Assembly: GCF_021088345.1 (NCBI RefSeq)
Contig: NZ_CP088156.1
Coordinates: 7,307,001 to 7,371,000, forward strand
Direction: 5' to 3'
From: Bradyrhizobium ontarionense
GTDB taxonomy: Bacteria; Pseudomonadota; Alphaproteobacteria; Rhizobiales; Xanthobacteraceae
DNA: 64,000 nucleotides
Each line of letters starts with the position of its first letter. Positions within the stretch are counted from its first letter, which is position 1. The notes beneath the pieces were generated by a model that saw only the letters and a program-made list of their open reading frames with translations, had not been told where the DNA came from and did not search any database. A program made the position numbers and the translations under genes. Shown piece after piece: positions 52,280-61,138 of this stretch.

Positions 52280-52507
52280 ATGAAAGCCATTATCTCGCGT
52301 GCCATTCTGTCGACGCTGTGCGGGTTGTTTGTGCTGGCGTTGATGCCATTCTTTTCGATGTCGGACGCCAATGCCGTCGTGTGCGCGCGCGGCGTCGTGC
52401 GGGCCGGCTGCGCTGGCGCTGCCGGCGCCGTCGTCGTGCGCAAGCCGGTGGCTGCAGCCTGCCGGACCGTTCTGGTCAACGGCGTCTGGGTTCGTCGCTG
52501 CGTTTAA
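52280..52507 (+). CDS. small exported cysteine-containing protein
   Basis: A 75-residue product. MKAIISRAILSTLCGLFVLA begins a signal peptide probably cleaved near ANA-VVCA. The mature 40-residue part is Val/Ala/Arg-rich with four cysteines (VVCARG, AGCAGA, AACRTV, RRCV). I recognise no family beyond small secreted proteins of this style in Bradyrhizobium. GGGAG lies upstream. It shares the 24-base upstream box with the cysteine-rich gene. Confidence 0.65.
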   Translation: MKAIISRAILSTLCGLFVLALMPFFSMSDANAVVCARGVVRAGCAGAAGAVVVRKPVAAACRTVLVNGVWVRRCV

Positions 52508-52554
52508 GGCGCGTTTAATCAGTTTTCTGTATCGACTTATTTGAAACGGTAATT

Positions 52555-52579
52555 GCGGCGCGTAAGTTTTGCGCGCCGC
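52555..52579 (+). terminator. terminator-like hairpin after the small exported gene
   Basis: GCGGCGCG (52555-52562) and CGCGCCGC (52572-52579), a perfect 8-base stem with a 9-base loop, followed by ATGTTGCTTTG, only moderately T-rich. Confidence 0.5.
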
Positions 52580-52671
52580 ATGTTGCTTTGCATCAGCAAG
52601 GTAAGCTGTATTTAACTCTGCTCCCGGCAAGGTGCGGCTTGTACCAACTTGCAATCCGATGGGAGAGGGCC

Positions 52672-53469
52672 ATGGCGTTTTGGCGCTGGCTGCGTGATGC
52701 AGCCCTGGCAGCTGCGATAATCACGTTTGTCGGCAACGCTGCCTGCGCGGCGGGTTTGAAGGAAGAAATCGCGCCCACCGGCAAGCTCAGGGTGGCCATC
52801 GCGATTGGCCCTGCCGGTGGCGCGTTCTGGTGCGTCAAGTCCGACAATGGTTACGCGGGCGTGCCGGTCGAGCTCGGCAAGGCCATGGCCGCGCAGGTCG
52901 GCGTGCCCGTCGAGTTCGTCGAGCATTCGAATTCCAATGCCATCACCGACGAGGCCGCTCAGGGCGTCTGGGACGTTGCCTTCATGCCGAAGGACGCGGA
53001 GCGCGAGGCCAAGGTGTCGTTCGGTCCGGTCTACGATTCGGTCGAGACCACGTTCATCGTCCGTGCCGGTCTCGACGTCGCCAACATCGCCGCGCTGGAC
53101 CACGCCGGCACCGAGGTTGCCGCCATCAACGATACGACGGTCCTGCGCGGTGCCAAGGCCTTTTTGAAGAAGGCGACCGTCACCGGCTTCAAGTCCTATG
53201 AGGAGGTCTATGCGCTGCTGTCGGCTGGCGAGATCGATGCGCTCGCGCTGGCGCGTGATCAGTTGACCCTGATCGCCAAGCAACTGCCCGGGACGAAAGT
53301 GCTGAGCGAGACCTTCAAGAAGACGGATACCGCGGCCGTGGTGCCGCTGAAGCATCCGCAGTCGCTCGCTTTCGTCACCAAGTTCATGACGGAGTCCAAG
53401 GCGAACGGTCTGCTCAAGAAGGCCTATGGCGCCAACAATTTGAGCGAGTCCACGCTGTTCACGCAGTAA
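52672..53469 (+). CDS. orphan periplasmic amino-acid-type binding protein 2
   Basis: A 265-residue paralogue of the protein at 50298. Signal peptide MAFWRWLRDAALAAAIITFV is cleaved near CAA-GLKEE; the mature part has EEIAPTGKLRVAIAIGPAGG and IDALALARDQLTLIAKQLPG. A unique cysteine appears at AFWCVKSDNG where paralogue 1 has Ser. There is no linked permease. GGGAGAGG precedes the ATG. A strong terminator follows. Confidence 0.85.
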   Translation: MAFWRWLRDAALAAAIITFVGNAACAAGLKEEIAPTGKLRVAIAIGPAGGAFWCVKSDNGYAGVPVELGKAMAAQVGVPVEFVEHSNSNAITDEAAQGVWDVAFMPKDAEREAKVSFGPVYDSVETTFIVRAGLDVANIAALDHAGTEVAAINDTTVLRGAKAFLKKATVTGFKSYEEVYALLSAGEIDALALARDQLTLIAKQLPGTKVLSETFKKTDTAAVVPLKHPQSLAFVTKFMTESKANGLLKKAYGANNLSESTLFTQ

Positions 53470-53501
53470 GCGCAGTTGATTGCGCAAACGCCTCCTATCG
53501 T

Positions 53502-53531
53502 GCTCTCCCCACATCTCATGGTGGGGAGAGC
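53502..53531 (+). terminator. intrinsic terminator after binding protein 2
   Basis: GCTCTCCCCAC (53502-53512) and GTGGGGAGAGC (53521-53531) form a perfect 11-base stem with an 8-base loop, followed by CAATCGTTCTTTT. It ends the binding-protein cluster. Confidence 0.75.
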
Positions 53532-53557
53532 CAATCGTTCTTTTCGACCCGGTCGAA

Positions 53558-54352
53558 TTAGTTGGGTGACCTCGTAACGATCGGATCGAGCCCGCTCTCC
53601 ACGATCGTCTTGCGCGCGTCAGGTGAGACGAGGAACTTGATCAACGCCTTGCCGGCGTCCGGCTCCTTGGCATTGGCCGCGACGCCGGCGGAGAACACGG
53701 TCATCTTCTGCAGTCCGGCCGGCAGCGGGCCGACGATGTCGATGCCCTTCACCGGCTTGAGCTCGCTGATCTGCTGGAAGCCGATCTCCGCTTCGCCCAT
53801 GGCCACGATCTCGCCGACCGGAGTCGCAGGAATCATCCGCGCCTTGTCCTTCATCTGCTCCTTGATGCCGAGCTTGTCGAACATGTCGGTCGAGACGTAC
53901 ACACCGCTGGCGCTATCCGAATAGGCGATGGTCTTGGCGGCGATCAGCATGCGCTTCACGGCATCGGCGCTCGCGATGTCGGGATGCGGAGTGCCCGACT
54001 TCACGGCGACGCCGATCGGCGAATTGGCGAGGTCGACATGGCTGTCGGGCATCACCCTGCCCTTGGTGGTGAGGTCGCTGAGCGCGTAGCCGACCATGAT
54101 CAGCACGTCGGCGGGCTCGCCGCGATCGAGACGGACCGGAATGGCGTTCGTCGTCGTTCCCATCGACGGGCCGTAGGCGATCGTGACCTTGTGACCGGAG
54201 CGCCGCTCGAACTCCGGCACCAGGGACTTGAACGCCGCCGTCATGCCGCCCGAGATCATGACGTGAATCTCCGCAGCCTGGGCCGCGGTGGTCAGGAGGA
54301 TCGCGGCCGAGACGGCGAGACCGATGGTACGGATGCGGGTCGACAGGGTCAT
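53558..54352 (-). CDS. ModA-like periplasmic substrate-binding protein
   Basis: A 264-residue exported protein with the extracellular solute-binding fold of the ModA (molybdate) group. The signal peptide runs MTLSTRIRTIGLAVSAAILL, cleaved near AQA-AEIHV; the mature part opens IHVMISGGMTAAFKSLVPEF and contains GEPADVLIMVGYAL and SASGVYVSTDMFDKLGI. No transport partners are linked, and many such orphans in rhizobia bind other anions or act in unknown roles. The start at 54352 is preferred to 54370. It lies 198 bases downstream of the monooxygenase gene on the same strand. Confidence 0.85.
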   Translation of the reverse strand: MTLSTRIRTIGLAVSAAILLTTAAQAAEIHVMISGGMTAAFKSLVPEFERRSGHKVTIAYGPSMGTTTNAIPVRLDRGEPADVLIMVGYALSDLTTKGRVMPDSHVDLANSPIGVAVKSGTPHPDIASADAVKRMLIAAKTIAYSDSASGVYVSTDMFDKLGIKEQMKDKARMIPATPVGEIVAMGEAEIGFQQISELKPVKGIDIVGPLPAGLQKMTVFSAGVAANAKEPDAGKALIKFLVSPDARKTIVESGLDPIVTRSPN

Positions 54353-54550
54353 GAGTGGGCTCCGAGGCAAACGGCTGATGGCCGGATCTGGGGGCGCCTT
54401 GGATAGCGCGGCCGGGGTAGGAAGGCCAGCATCGCGGTGCTCCCGAACCCGGCTCGAAAGCCGGGGAGGTCGATCGAACGGGAGTTATGGCACAGTTGCG
54501 GCGCGGCCGTGATGGCCATGAGGCGCCGCTGATCAGCGCAGTTAGCGCCG

Positions 54551-56041
54551 TCAGGCGCCAGCCTGGTAGGCTGGGGCCGAGGCGAGGAAGTCGCCATAGG
54601 CGTCCGCATCGGGCGGGCTGAACATCTCGGCCAACGGGTTCCTTCGCCGGTGCCTGGCGCCGATGTCGGACAGCAATTCGTCGAAATGCTTGAAGTGATA
54701 GGGTGCAACACATAGTCCGCCGTAAACGCCCGCCGCCGGGCGTTCGACCCGCTTGAAATGCAGCATCATTTCGATGTTGTCGCGCATCTCCTGCTCGCTC
54801 GGCTGATGCGCCAATTGCCGGTCGGCGTAGCGTACCAGCCAGTGGGCGGCCATGTCCGCGCAGAGCACCGTGCAGAAGCTCGAATTGAAGCCGACGAAGC
54901 CCATGTCCGGGAGGTCGGGATTGGCGATCAGCCGGTACAGCCGATACTGCCCGTCCGGATCGACGAGCTTGCTGCGGTCGCTCTCCGACAGGAAGGGAAC
55001 GCCGAGCTTGTAGCCGATCGCCAGCACGGCCACGTCGGCCGCAATCCGTTCGCCGCCGCTGGCGACGATCGTGTTCGGCTCATAGTGGTCGAAGGTGCCG
55101 AGCACTGCCTTGATTCGGCCGTCGGCGACCATCGGAAAGAAGTCGGGCGTTGCGATCGGGACCGAGCAGTTCACGCCATCCTCGATGCGCGTCTTGGGCA
55201 CCATGTTGCATTTCGCGAGCTTGAGCTGCGCCTTGAGCAGGCTCTCCAGGCCGCGCCAATTGGCCCAAACGAGAGGTCTGGCCAGGAGATGAGCGAGGCG
55301 GGAGAGGGGACCAATGCCCCAGCTCGCGAACATCTGCTCCTGGGCGCGGATGTAGAGGATGCGCTTGAAGTTGATGAGACCGCCGATGAAGTAGGGGATG
55401 CGCCACACCGGCTCGCGAAACACTGTCGTCACCGAGCGTGCGCCGGAGCGTACCGCGTTGACCGCGATGTCGGTGGCCGATTTCGAGCCGCCGAGCACGA
55501 CCATGTGGCGGCCCTTGGCGAGGCTGGCGTCGTTGTATTTGGAGGAATGCATGATCTCGCCGCCGGCGGCCTTGAACTGATCCTCGCCCGCAAGAGACAG
55601 CGTCTGCGGTTCGTTGAACTGCCCTGTGCAGATGGCCACGAAATCGAAATCCTCGCGGGTCGTGCGATCTCCCGTTTTGAGATCGAGCGTCCAGCCCGGC
55701 CTGCCGTCATCGCGCCGTTGCATTGCGAAAACGGTCGTGTTCAGCCGCATCAGGCGGACGAGGTCATGGGATTTCGCGTAGTCGGCTAGATAGGCATAGA
55801 CCTGCGGTCCCTTCGGCCATTCCGGATAGCTGTCGGGCATCGCTTTGTCGGTGTAGCGATAGAGCTCCTTGGGGCTCTGCGTCTGCACGTCGGGATAGGA
55901 GCGGGCAGGCTCCCACACGCCGCCGAGATCGGCGCTCCGCTCGACAATGGTCACGTTATGGCCGCGGGTCGCAAATGCCTTCGCTGCTGCGAGGCCGGAG
56001 ACGCCGGCGCCGATCACGCAGACGTTTTTTCGATTGATCAT
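54551..56041 (-). CDS. flavin-containing monooxygenase
   Basis: A 496-residue FAD/NADPH enzyme. The FAD motif is VIGAGVSGLAAAKAFATRGH at the N-terminus, with LGGVWEPARSYPDVQTQSPK; the NADPH motif is VVLGGSKSATDIAVNAVRSG. It probably oxygenates a small organic substrate or performs Baeyer-Villiger oxidation; the substrate is unknown. The start at 56041 (MINRKN) fits the first beta-strand. The ModA-like gene lies downstream. Confidence 0.88.
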   Translation of the reverse strand: MINRKNVCVIGAGVSGLAAAKAFATRGHNVTIVERSADLGGVWEPARSYPDVQTQSPKELYRYTDKAMPDSYPEWPKGPQVYAYLADYAKSHDLVRLMRLNTTVFAMQRRDDGRPGWTLDLKTGDRTTREDFDFVAICTGQFNEPQTLSLAGEDQFKAAGGEIMHSSKYNDASLAKGRHMVVLGGSKSATDIAVNAVRSGARSVTTVFREPVWRIPYFIGGLINFKRILYIRAQEQMFASWGIGPLSRLAHLLARPLVWANWRGLESLLKAQLKLAKCNMVPKTRIEDGVNCSVPIATPDFFPMVADGRIKAVLGTFDHYEPNTIVASGGERIAADVAVLAIGYKLGVPFLSESDRSKLVDPDGQYRLYRLIANPDLPDMGFVGFNSSFCTVLCADMAAHWLVRYADRQLAHQPSEQEMRDNIEMMLHFKRVERPAAGVYGGLCVAPYHFKHFDELLSDIGARHRRRNPLAEMFSPPDADAYGDFLASAPAYQAGA

Positions 56042-56330
56042 GGGACCTCCTGTTGTCGAGCGCACAGCCGCATGCGGACAGCCTTTACCTGCCGCGCTGC
56101 AAGAGCTCGCTGAAGAACTTGACGATGACGAAGGTCGCCCGGCGCGACCGAAGCATGCGACGCCGACGGACCGGCCAGCGTCGAAATCAGGGCGAGGCTA
56201 ATGTCGCCGATCACACGTAGTTCAGGCGGTGCATCTCCTCATGCTGCAGGGCGTGCAAAACCGATTGCGTTCGTCACGCGCCGTGTTGCAATGAGGAATT
56301 GTGCGCTCGACGCTGGGCTGGCGCTGCCGC

Positions 56331-56780
56331 CTAGTCGTTGGCCTCGGGCGGCAGGAAGTCGACCTCGTGCTCGGCCGAGATCCGCACGACCTCGGCCGGG
56401 TCGGCGAGATTATCCAGCATGTTGAACAGCGCCTCCAGCTTCTGCATCGGCGACACCCAAAACAGCGCGCGCGCCGGCTTGTCGGACTTGTTGAAGTAGC
56501 CATGGGGGATGCCGCGCGGCATCCGCACGAGATCGCCGGCATGGGCCTTGACCCAGGCGCCGTCGAGCTTGAGGTCGAGCACGCCCTCCTGCACCAGGAT
56601 GAATTCGTCCTGGGTCGGATGAACGTGAACGGGGACGAACTGGCCGGGCTCGCTGTTGGTCTCGAACGCGAAGGTGGACTCGGTGATGGCTTTGGGGAAG
56701 TAGAGCTGACCCAGGATGTTCCAGGTCTTGCCGGCATAGCCGGTGCCGGCGCGCGTGATGCCTTTTTCGAGCGTGATCAT
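56331..56780 (-). CDS. cupin domain protein
   Basis: A 149-residue single-cupin protein. Motif 1 is PVHVHPTQDEFILVQEG, with His, His and Glu metal ligands; motif 2 is RMPRGIPHGYFN, with the last His. It may be a dioxygenase, isomerase or ligand sensor. It is transcribed divergently from an AraC-type regulator 123 bases away, a likely controller. Confidence 0.87.
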   Translation of the reverse strand: MITLEKGITRAGTGYAGKTWNILGQLYFPKAITESTFAFETNSEPGQFVPVHVHPTQDEFILVQEGVLDLKLDGAWVKAHAGDLVRMPRGIPHGYFNKSDKPARALFWVSPMQKLEALFNMLDNLADPAEVVRISAEHEVDFLPPEAND

Positions 56781-56903
56781 GACGGATCTCCTTCCTGCAC
56801 ACGCCTGAAGGATCGAGTGATTGCGGCGTGGTGTCTATCCGCAAAACGAATCCCTCGACGCCAGATGCTAATTATTATAGGTTTCAAATGATTTCGACGG
56901 GCG

Positions 56904-57962
56904 ATGTGGATCATGACTGCAAACGCAGCTGCTGATCGCAGTTCGGGACTGTCCGCAGCGCAGCGGCTCGCGGCCTATGGCCGTGTTGCAACGCACGATG
57001 TCGATGAGGCTGCTGAACAAATAGGCCGCATCTTCTGTCCGCACGGGCTTCAACCGCAGTCGAAGACTGCGCATGATTTCCTCGCGCTGCATAATTGCGC
57101 GGCATTTGACGGCTTCTCCATCAACTACGTTGCCTATGGCGGCGCGGTCACCATTGATCCCGGATGTCTCGACCGCTTCTTCCTGGTGCAGTTGCCGCTG
57201 GCCGGCACGGCGCGGATCTTCACCGCGGCCTGCGAGGTCGCGACCGGTCCGGACTGCGCGGCATCGCTGCTGTCGCCGACGCTGCCGACGCGTATGATCT
57301 GGGACAACTGCGCCCAGCTCATCCTGCTGCTCGATCGCCGCCTGGTCGAGCAGCGCGCCTCCGCATTGTCTGGGCGTCCGGTGCGGCCGGTCGAATTCGA
57401 TCCCACCGTCGAACTGTCGGCCCATGCCGGCGGGCGGCTGCGGGCGCACGTCACCGAGCTCGCCGGCCTGGCTGAACGCGTGGGGGGTGAGCGCCGGCTG
57501 TCGGCCGTCGCGGCGGCCGATTGGCGCGAGACGCTGCTCGACGTGCTGTTTCAGCAGCCGAGCCAAGGTCTGACGGAGGCGATCAGGCGCTATTCCGGCC
57601 GGCTCGACACGCTGCCAAAGGCCGTGCGCAGGGCGCGCGACCTCCTGCACGCGCAGGCGGGCGAGCCACTTGATCTGACGCAGCTCGCTGCAGCCGCCGG
57701 CGTCGGGATTCGTGCGCTGCAGGGCGGCTTCCGCCGCCATTTCGGCATGTCGATCTCCGACATGCTGCTCGATATCCGTCTGGCCCGGCTGAATGCGCAG
57801 CTGATGGTGGCGTCGCCACAGACGCGCATCATCGACCTCGCCTTCGAACTCGGATTGACGCATCTCGGACGCACGGCGGGCGCCTATCGCGAAAAGTTCG
57901 GCGAGACGCCGTCAGTCACCTTATCGCGGGCGCAACGGAAGCGCGGCACGCTCACGAATTGA
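56904..57962 (+). CDS. AraC family transcriptional regulator
   Basis: A 352-residue regulator with an AraC-binding-like N-terminal domain (NCAAFDGFSINYVAYGGAVT) and C-terminal helix-turn-helix pair (DLTQLAAAAGVGIRALQGGF, then RIIDLAFELGLTHLGRTAGA and YREKFGETPS). It is divergent from the cupin gene and overlaps the end of phaZ convergently by 11 bases. M56913 is an alternative start. Confidence 0.9.
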   Translation: MWIMTANAAADRSSGLSAAQRLAAYGRVATHDVDEAAEQIGRIFCPHGLQPQSKTAHDFLALHNCAAFDGFSINYVAYGGAVTIDPGCLDRFFLVQLPLAGTARIFTAACEVATGPDCAASLLSPTLPTRMIWDNCAQLILLLDRRLVEQRASALSGRPVRPVEFDPTVELSAHAGGRLRAHVTELAGLAERVGGERRLSAVAAADWRETLLDVLFQQPSQGLTEAIRRYSGRLDTLPKAVRRARDLLHAQAGEPLDLTQLAAAAGVGIRALQGGFRRHFGMSISDMLLDIRLARLNAQLMVASPQTRIIDLAFELGLTHLGRTAGAYREKFGETPSVTLSRAQRKRGTLTN

Positions 57963-59172
57963 CGTGCACGAAATCCCGCAGCAGCGGATAGATCTCGTTA
58001 TTCCACTTCTTGCCGCTGAACACGCCGTAATGGCCGACGCCGGCCTGCATGTGATGGACGCGGCGATAGGCGCGCACATTGGTGCAGATGTCCTGCGCGG
58101 CGAGCGTCTGGCCGATCGAGCAGATGTCGTCGCGTTCGCCCTCGACCGTCATCAGGCCGATGCGCCGGACGGCCTTCGGATCCACCGGCCGGCCGCGATG
58201 CATCAGCTTGCCCTGCGGCAGCAGGTGCTCCTGGAACACGTCGCGCACGGTCTCGATGTAGAATTCCGCCGGGAGGTCCATCACCGCGAAATATTCGTCG
58301 TAGAAGGTCTTGATGGTCTCGGCCTTCTCGATCTCGCCCTTGGCGAGGTGATTGGCCAGATCCATGTGCTGCTTCACGTGGCGCTCGAGGTTCATCGACA
58401 CGAAGGCTGTGAGCTGCACGAAGCCGGGATATACTTTCCGGAATGCGCCGCCGCACTGGAACGGCACGTAGTGGATCAGATTGCCCTCGAACCAGTCGAT
58501 CGGCTTGCTCTTGGCGAAGTCGTTGACCTTGGTCGGCAGGATGCGGGTGTCGATCGGTCCCGCCATCAGGGTCAGCGTCGCCGGCCGCGACGGGTGGTTG
58601 TCCTCGCACATGATGGCGGTCGCCGCCAGTGCCGACACCGACGGCTGGCAGATCGCGACCATGTGCGGGCGCGGCCCGAGCTGACTGAGGAAGGTGATCA
58701 GATGATCAGTGTAATCCTCCAGCCCGAAGCGGCCATGCTTGCGCGGAATGTCGCGCGGATTGTGCCAGTCGGTGATGTAGACGTCGTGATCCTGCAGCAG
58801 AGTCTTCACAGTGCCGCGCAGCAGGGTCGCGAAATGGCCCGACATCGGCGCCACCAGCAGCACCCGCGGCTGCTCAGGCGCGCCGTCCTTCTTGAAATGC
58901 AGCAGCGACCCGAACGGCGTCTTGAACGTGACTTCCTCGGTGACCGCAACCTCACGGTTGCCGACCATCACGCTGTCGATAGCATAGGCCGGTCGGGCAT
59001 AGGTCAGGGTGGAGCGCGAGATCAGTTCGAACGCCGCGGACAGGCGCCGGAAGGCGCGGTGGGACAGGCCGGACGGGATCAGATTGAGATAGCGCAACGC
59101 GGCCGCTGCGCCCTGGCGCCACGGCTCGGTCAGGTCCATGTGGTTCTGGTAGGCTTGGTACAACAGCGCCAT
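57952..59172 (-). CDS. phaZ: intracellular polyhydroxyalkanoate (PHB) depolymerase
   Basis: A 406-residue cytoplasmic enzyme that mobilises stored polyhydroxybutyrate. It has no signal peptide, and the nucleophile is Cys175 in VAICQPSVSALA, as known for the Ralstonia eutropha PhaZ1 type, with HHMQAGVGHYGVF for the catalytic His. Length is typical. The start codon is preceded by a perfect 15-base palindrome and tandem repeats, listed separately. It converges with an AraC gene. Confidence 0.93.
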   Translation of the reverse strand: MALLYQAYQNHMDLTEPWRQGAAAALRYLNLIPSGLSHRAFRRLSAAFELISRSTLTYARPAYAIDSVMVGNREVAVTEEVTFKTPFGSLLHFKKDGAPEQPRVLLVAPMSGHFATLLRGTVKTLLQDHDVYITDWHNPRDIPRKHGRFGLEDYTDHLITFLSQLGPRPHMVAICQPSVSALAATAIMCEDNHPSRPATLTLMAGPIDTRILPTKVNDFAKSKPIDWFEGNLIHYVPFQCGGAFRKVYPGFVQLTAFVSMNLERHVKQHMDLANHLAKGEIEKAETIKTFYDEYFAVMDLPAEFYIETVRDVFQEHLLPQGKLMHRGRPVDPKAVRRIGLMTVEGERDDICSIGQTLAAQDICTNVRAYRRVHHMQAGVGHYGVFSGKKWNNEIYPLLRDFVHVNS

Positions 59173-59187
59173 CGGGTCCGATCCGTC

Positions 59188-59202
59188 ACGTCAACTTGAC
59201 GT
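59188..59202. promoter_or_regulatory. palindrome at the phaZ start region
   Basis: ACGTCAA-C-TTGACGT, a perfect 15-base palindrome, 15 bases upstream of the phaZ ATG (minus strand). It is a good candidate operator close to the transcription start. The regulator is unknown. Confidence 0.5.
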
Positions 59203-59230
59203 ATGCAATATCGATGTATGCAATATCGGA
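59201..59230. repeat. 15-base tandem repeat (x2) upstream of phaZ
   Basis: Two direct copies of GTATGCAATATCG plus two bases, at 59201 and 59216. They abut the palindrome at 59188-59202 and lie in the control region between phaZ and the GST gene. Confidence 0.8.
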
Positions 59231-59260
59231 GCCAGAGGCCGAGAGTCTTGCCTCAAAAAC

Positions 59261-59276
59261 TGGCATGTCGCTTGCT
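59261..59276 (+). promoter_or_regulatory. sigma-54-like promoter upstream of the GST gene
   Basis: TGGCAT, five bases, TTGCT, one mismatch from the -24/-12 consensus TGGCAC-N5-TTGCA/T and with exact GG-to-GC spacing. Transcription would start near 59288, about 94 bases before the GST ATG. No enhancer-binding protein gene is nearby. Confidence 0.4.
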
Positions 59277-59381
59277 GCGTGAAATGCCTGGAGTATCCGG
59301 CTCCGCACACGATCCATCCGCGGCAACGCCGGACGGCTGATGTCCGCGGCCGAACGAAAAGCGACAAGGGGGTAGGGCGAC

Positions 59382-60035
59382 ATGGCCAAAGCGACGTTGA
59401 CCATCAGCAGCAAGAACTATTCGTCATGGTCGCTGCGCGGCTGGCTGCTCGCGAAGTTTGCCGGGCTCGATTTCGATGAAGTGGTCGTGGGGCCGGACGA
59501 CGCATCGGCGCGGGCGGAGATCCTGCTGCTGTCGTCGTCGATCCTGGTGCCGTGCCTCCGGCACGACGGCGCCACGATCTGGGATACGCTGGCAATTGCG
59601 GAATACCTCAACGAGACCTTCCCGGACGTTGGCCTGCTGCCGGCAGACCGCATCCAGCGGGCGCATTGCCGCTCGATCTGTGGCGAAATCCACTCCGGAT
59701 TCACGACTTTGCGGGCCTCGCTGCCGGTCAATCTCAAGGGGCATTTTCCGGGCTTCAAGGTCTGGACCCGCGCCCAGGCCGACATCGACCGCATCTGGGC
59801 GATCTGGCGCGACTGCCTGGACAAGTCGGGCGGTCCCTTTCTTTTCGGCCAGCGCGGCATGGCGGATGCGATGTACGCGCCGGTGGTGACGCGCTTCGTC
59901 ACCTATGAGGTGAAGCTCGAGCCGCAGCTCGAGGCCTATGCCGATCTCATCATGGCGATGCCGGAGATGCGGGAATGGATCGCGGCTGCGAACGCCGAGC
60001 CCGAGGAGATCGAGGAGCTCGAGGTCGAGTATTAG
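59382..60035 (+). CDS. glutathione S-transferase family protein
   Basis: A 217-residue protein with an N-terminal thioredoxin-fold domain (ISSKNYSSWSLRGWLLAKFA, then SILVPCLRHDGATIWDTLAI) and an all-helical C-terminal domain (RAHCRSICGEIHSGF, KSGGPFLFGQRGMADAMYAP). The Ser-rich SSWSLR is where many bacterial GSTs have the catalytic Ser or Cys. The substrate is unknown. A possible sigma-54 site lies upstream. Confidence 0.9.
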   Translation: MAKATLTISSKNYSSWSLRGWLLAKFAGLDFDEVVVGPDDASARAEILLLSSSILVPCLRHDGATIWDTLAIAEYLNETFPDVGLLPADRIQRAHCRSICGEIHSGFTTLRASLPVNLKGHFPGFKVWTRAQADIDRIWAIWRDCLDKSGGPFLFGQRGMADAMYAPVVTRFVTYEVKLEPQLEAYADLIMAMPEMREWIAAANAEPEEIEELEVEY

Positions 60036-60389
60036 CGGCTTTTCGGCCGGCCGCCGGCGCCGGTCGCAGCGGCGGCTGTCGCCTGACCAGCGACACGACG
60101 GCTCACGCGCCGGGCAGTCGCTGCCCAATTTGAAGCCGGAAACACGGTCTGTGCGCGGATCGGATGCTGCCTCCGTCCGCCGCCATACGATCGGGCGGCG
60201 TGCGCGAAAACCGGTTGTTAACAATCGGTTCGGATCGGGGTGCGGTCCGGTGCGGCGGATCCTTGCACCGCAGGCAGGGCGTGGCGCGGTTTTCGCATGG
60301 CACAATCCGCTTTCGGGCGAGGTGGCCACTGTGGCCGATCACGGGCCTCAAGAGGTTGCCGATGCCGCGATCAACCGGTGGAGGCCCTG
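60036..60389. other. 354-bp region between the GST and cupin genes
   Basis: No gene supported. It contains the near-perfect 22-base palindrome at 60209-60230. The open frames in it are GC artefacts. Confidence 0.6.
60209..60230. promoter_or_regulatory. 22-base palindrome upstream of the second cupin gene
   Basis: AACCGGTTGTT followed by AACAATCGGTT; 10 of 11 base pairs across the centre are complementary, the exception being one G-T pair. It is centred on GTTAAC. It lies 159 bases before the cupin ATG, in a control region with no other gene, and has the form of a dimeric regulator site. Confidence 0.5.
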
Positions 60390-60824
60390 ATGAACCAGCA
60401 TGCCGCAGTGACCAAGTTCTCGCACGTGAAGCCCGAAGACACCGACTACACGGGCGGTGGCTTGCGTGACTTCTTCCTCTATCGCGATCTCGGCATCGCC
60501 GACGCCACCGGCGGTCAGGTGATCTGCCATCTCGTCAAGGCCAATCCCGATTGCCCGCCGGTCGACGGCACCGGATGGCATCGGCACGATTGCGACTTCC
60601 AGATCGTCATCATGATGAAGGGCTGGGCCCGCTTCATGTACGAGGACAAGCCCACGCTGGTGAAGGCCGGTGACGTCGTGCACCAGCGCCCGGGCATCAC
60701 GCACTACCTCTACGATTATTCCCCCGACATGGAATATATGGAAATCGTCAGCCCGGCGGATTTCAAGACCGTCGAGATGCCGCCGGCCACCGACAACGTG
60801 CCGCCGGTGACGCCCTGGACCTGA
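60390..60824 (+). CDS. cupin domain protein
   Basis: A 144-residue single-cupin protein. Metal-binding motif 1 is GTGWHRHDCDFQIVIMMKG and motif 2 is HQRPGITHYLYDYSPDMEYM. It is not closely related to the cupin at 56331. Function is not evident. The ATG at 60390 overlaps a CCTGATG context; the longer open frame upstream lacks homology. It may be controlled through the palindrome at 60209. Confidence 0.85.
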   Translation: MNQHAAVTKFSHVKPEDTDYTGGGLRDFFLYRDLGIADATGGQVICHLVKANPDCPPVDGTGWHRHDCDFQIVIMMKGWARFMYEDKPTLVKAGDVVHQRPGITHYLYDYSPDMEYMEIVSPADFKTVEMPPATDNVPPVTPWT

Positions 60825-61138
60825 GCCGGCGAGCCTCATCCGTCATCGATCTCGTTAACTCCTGGCATCCGGTCGCCTCGCACGGCCGGATGCATCGTTT
60901 CTGCATGTCGTGGGTCGTCTCCGGCGCGGCCGACATGTAGCCGTGAACAAGTGCCGTACCTGGCGCGGCCGCCGATTCGGACGTGATTCGTTCCGGCCGC
61001 GTTCCAAACCTTAAGGCCGGCGTCTGCGGCGTCGCATCTTGACACAGAGCCTGCGTTTTCGCGGGCCAGCCGCTGGGCCACCGCCTCTCCTTGCGTGTCG
61101 ACGGGATGCCGTTACACCCGCGCGAGGGAGGATCGATC
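60825..61138. other. 314-bp region before the HXXEE gene
   Basis: I see no gene. A TTGACA at 61039-61044 has no matching -10 at 16-18 bases. Nothing else is distinctive. Confidence 0.5.

Noticed and set aside
61039..61066. TTGACA ahead of the HXXEE gene
   Set aside because: No acceptable -10 at 16-18 bases.
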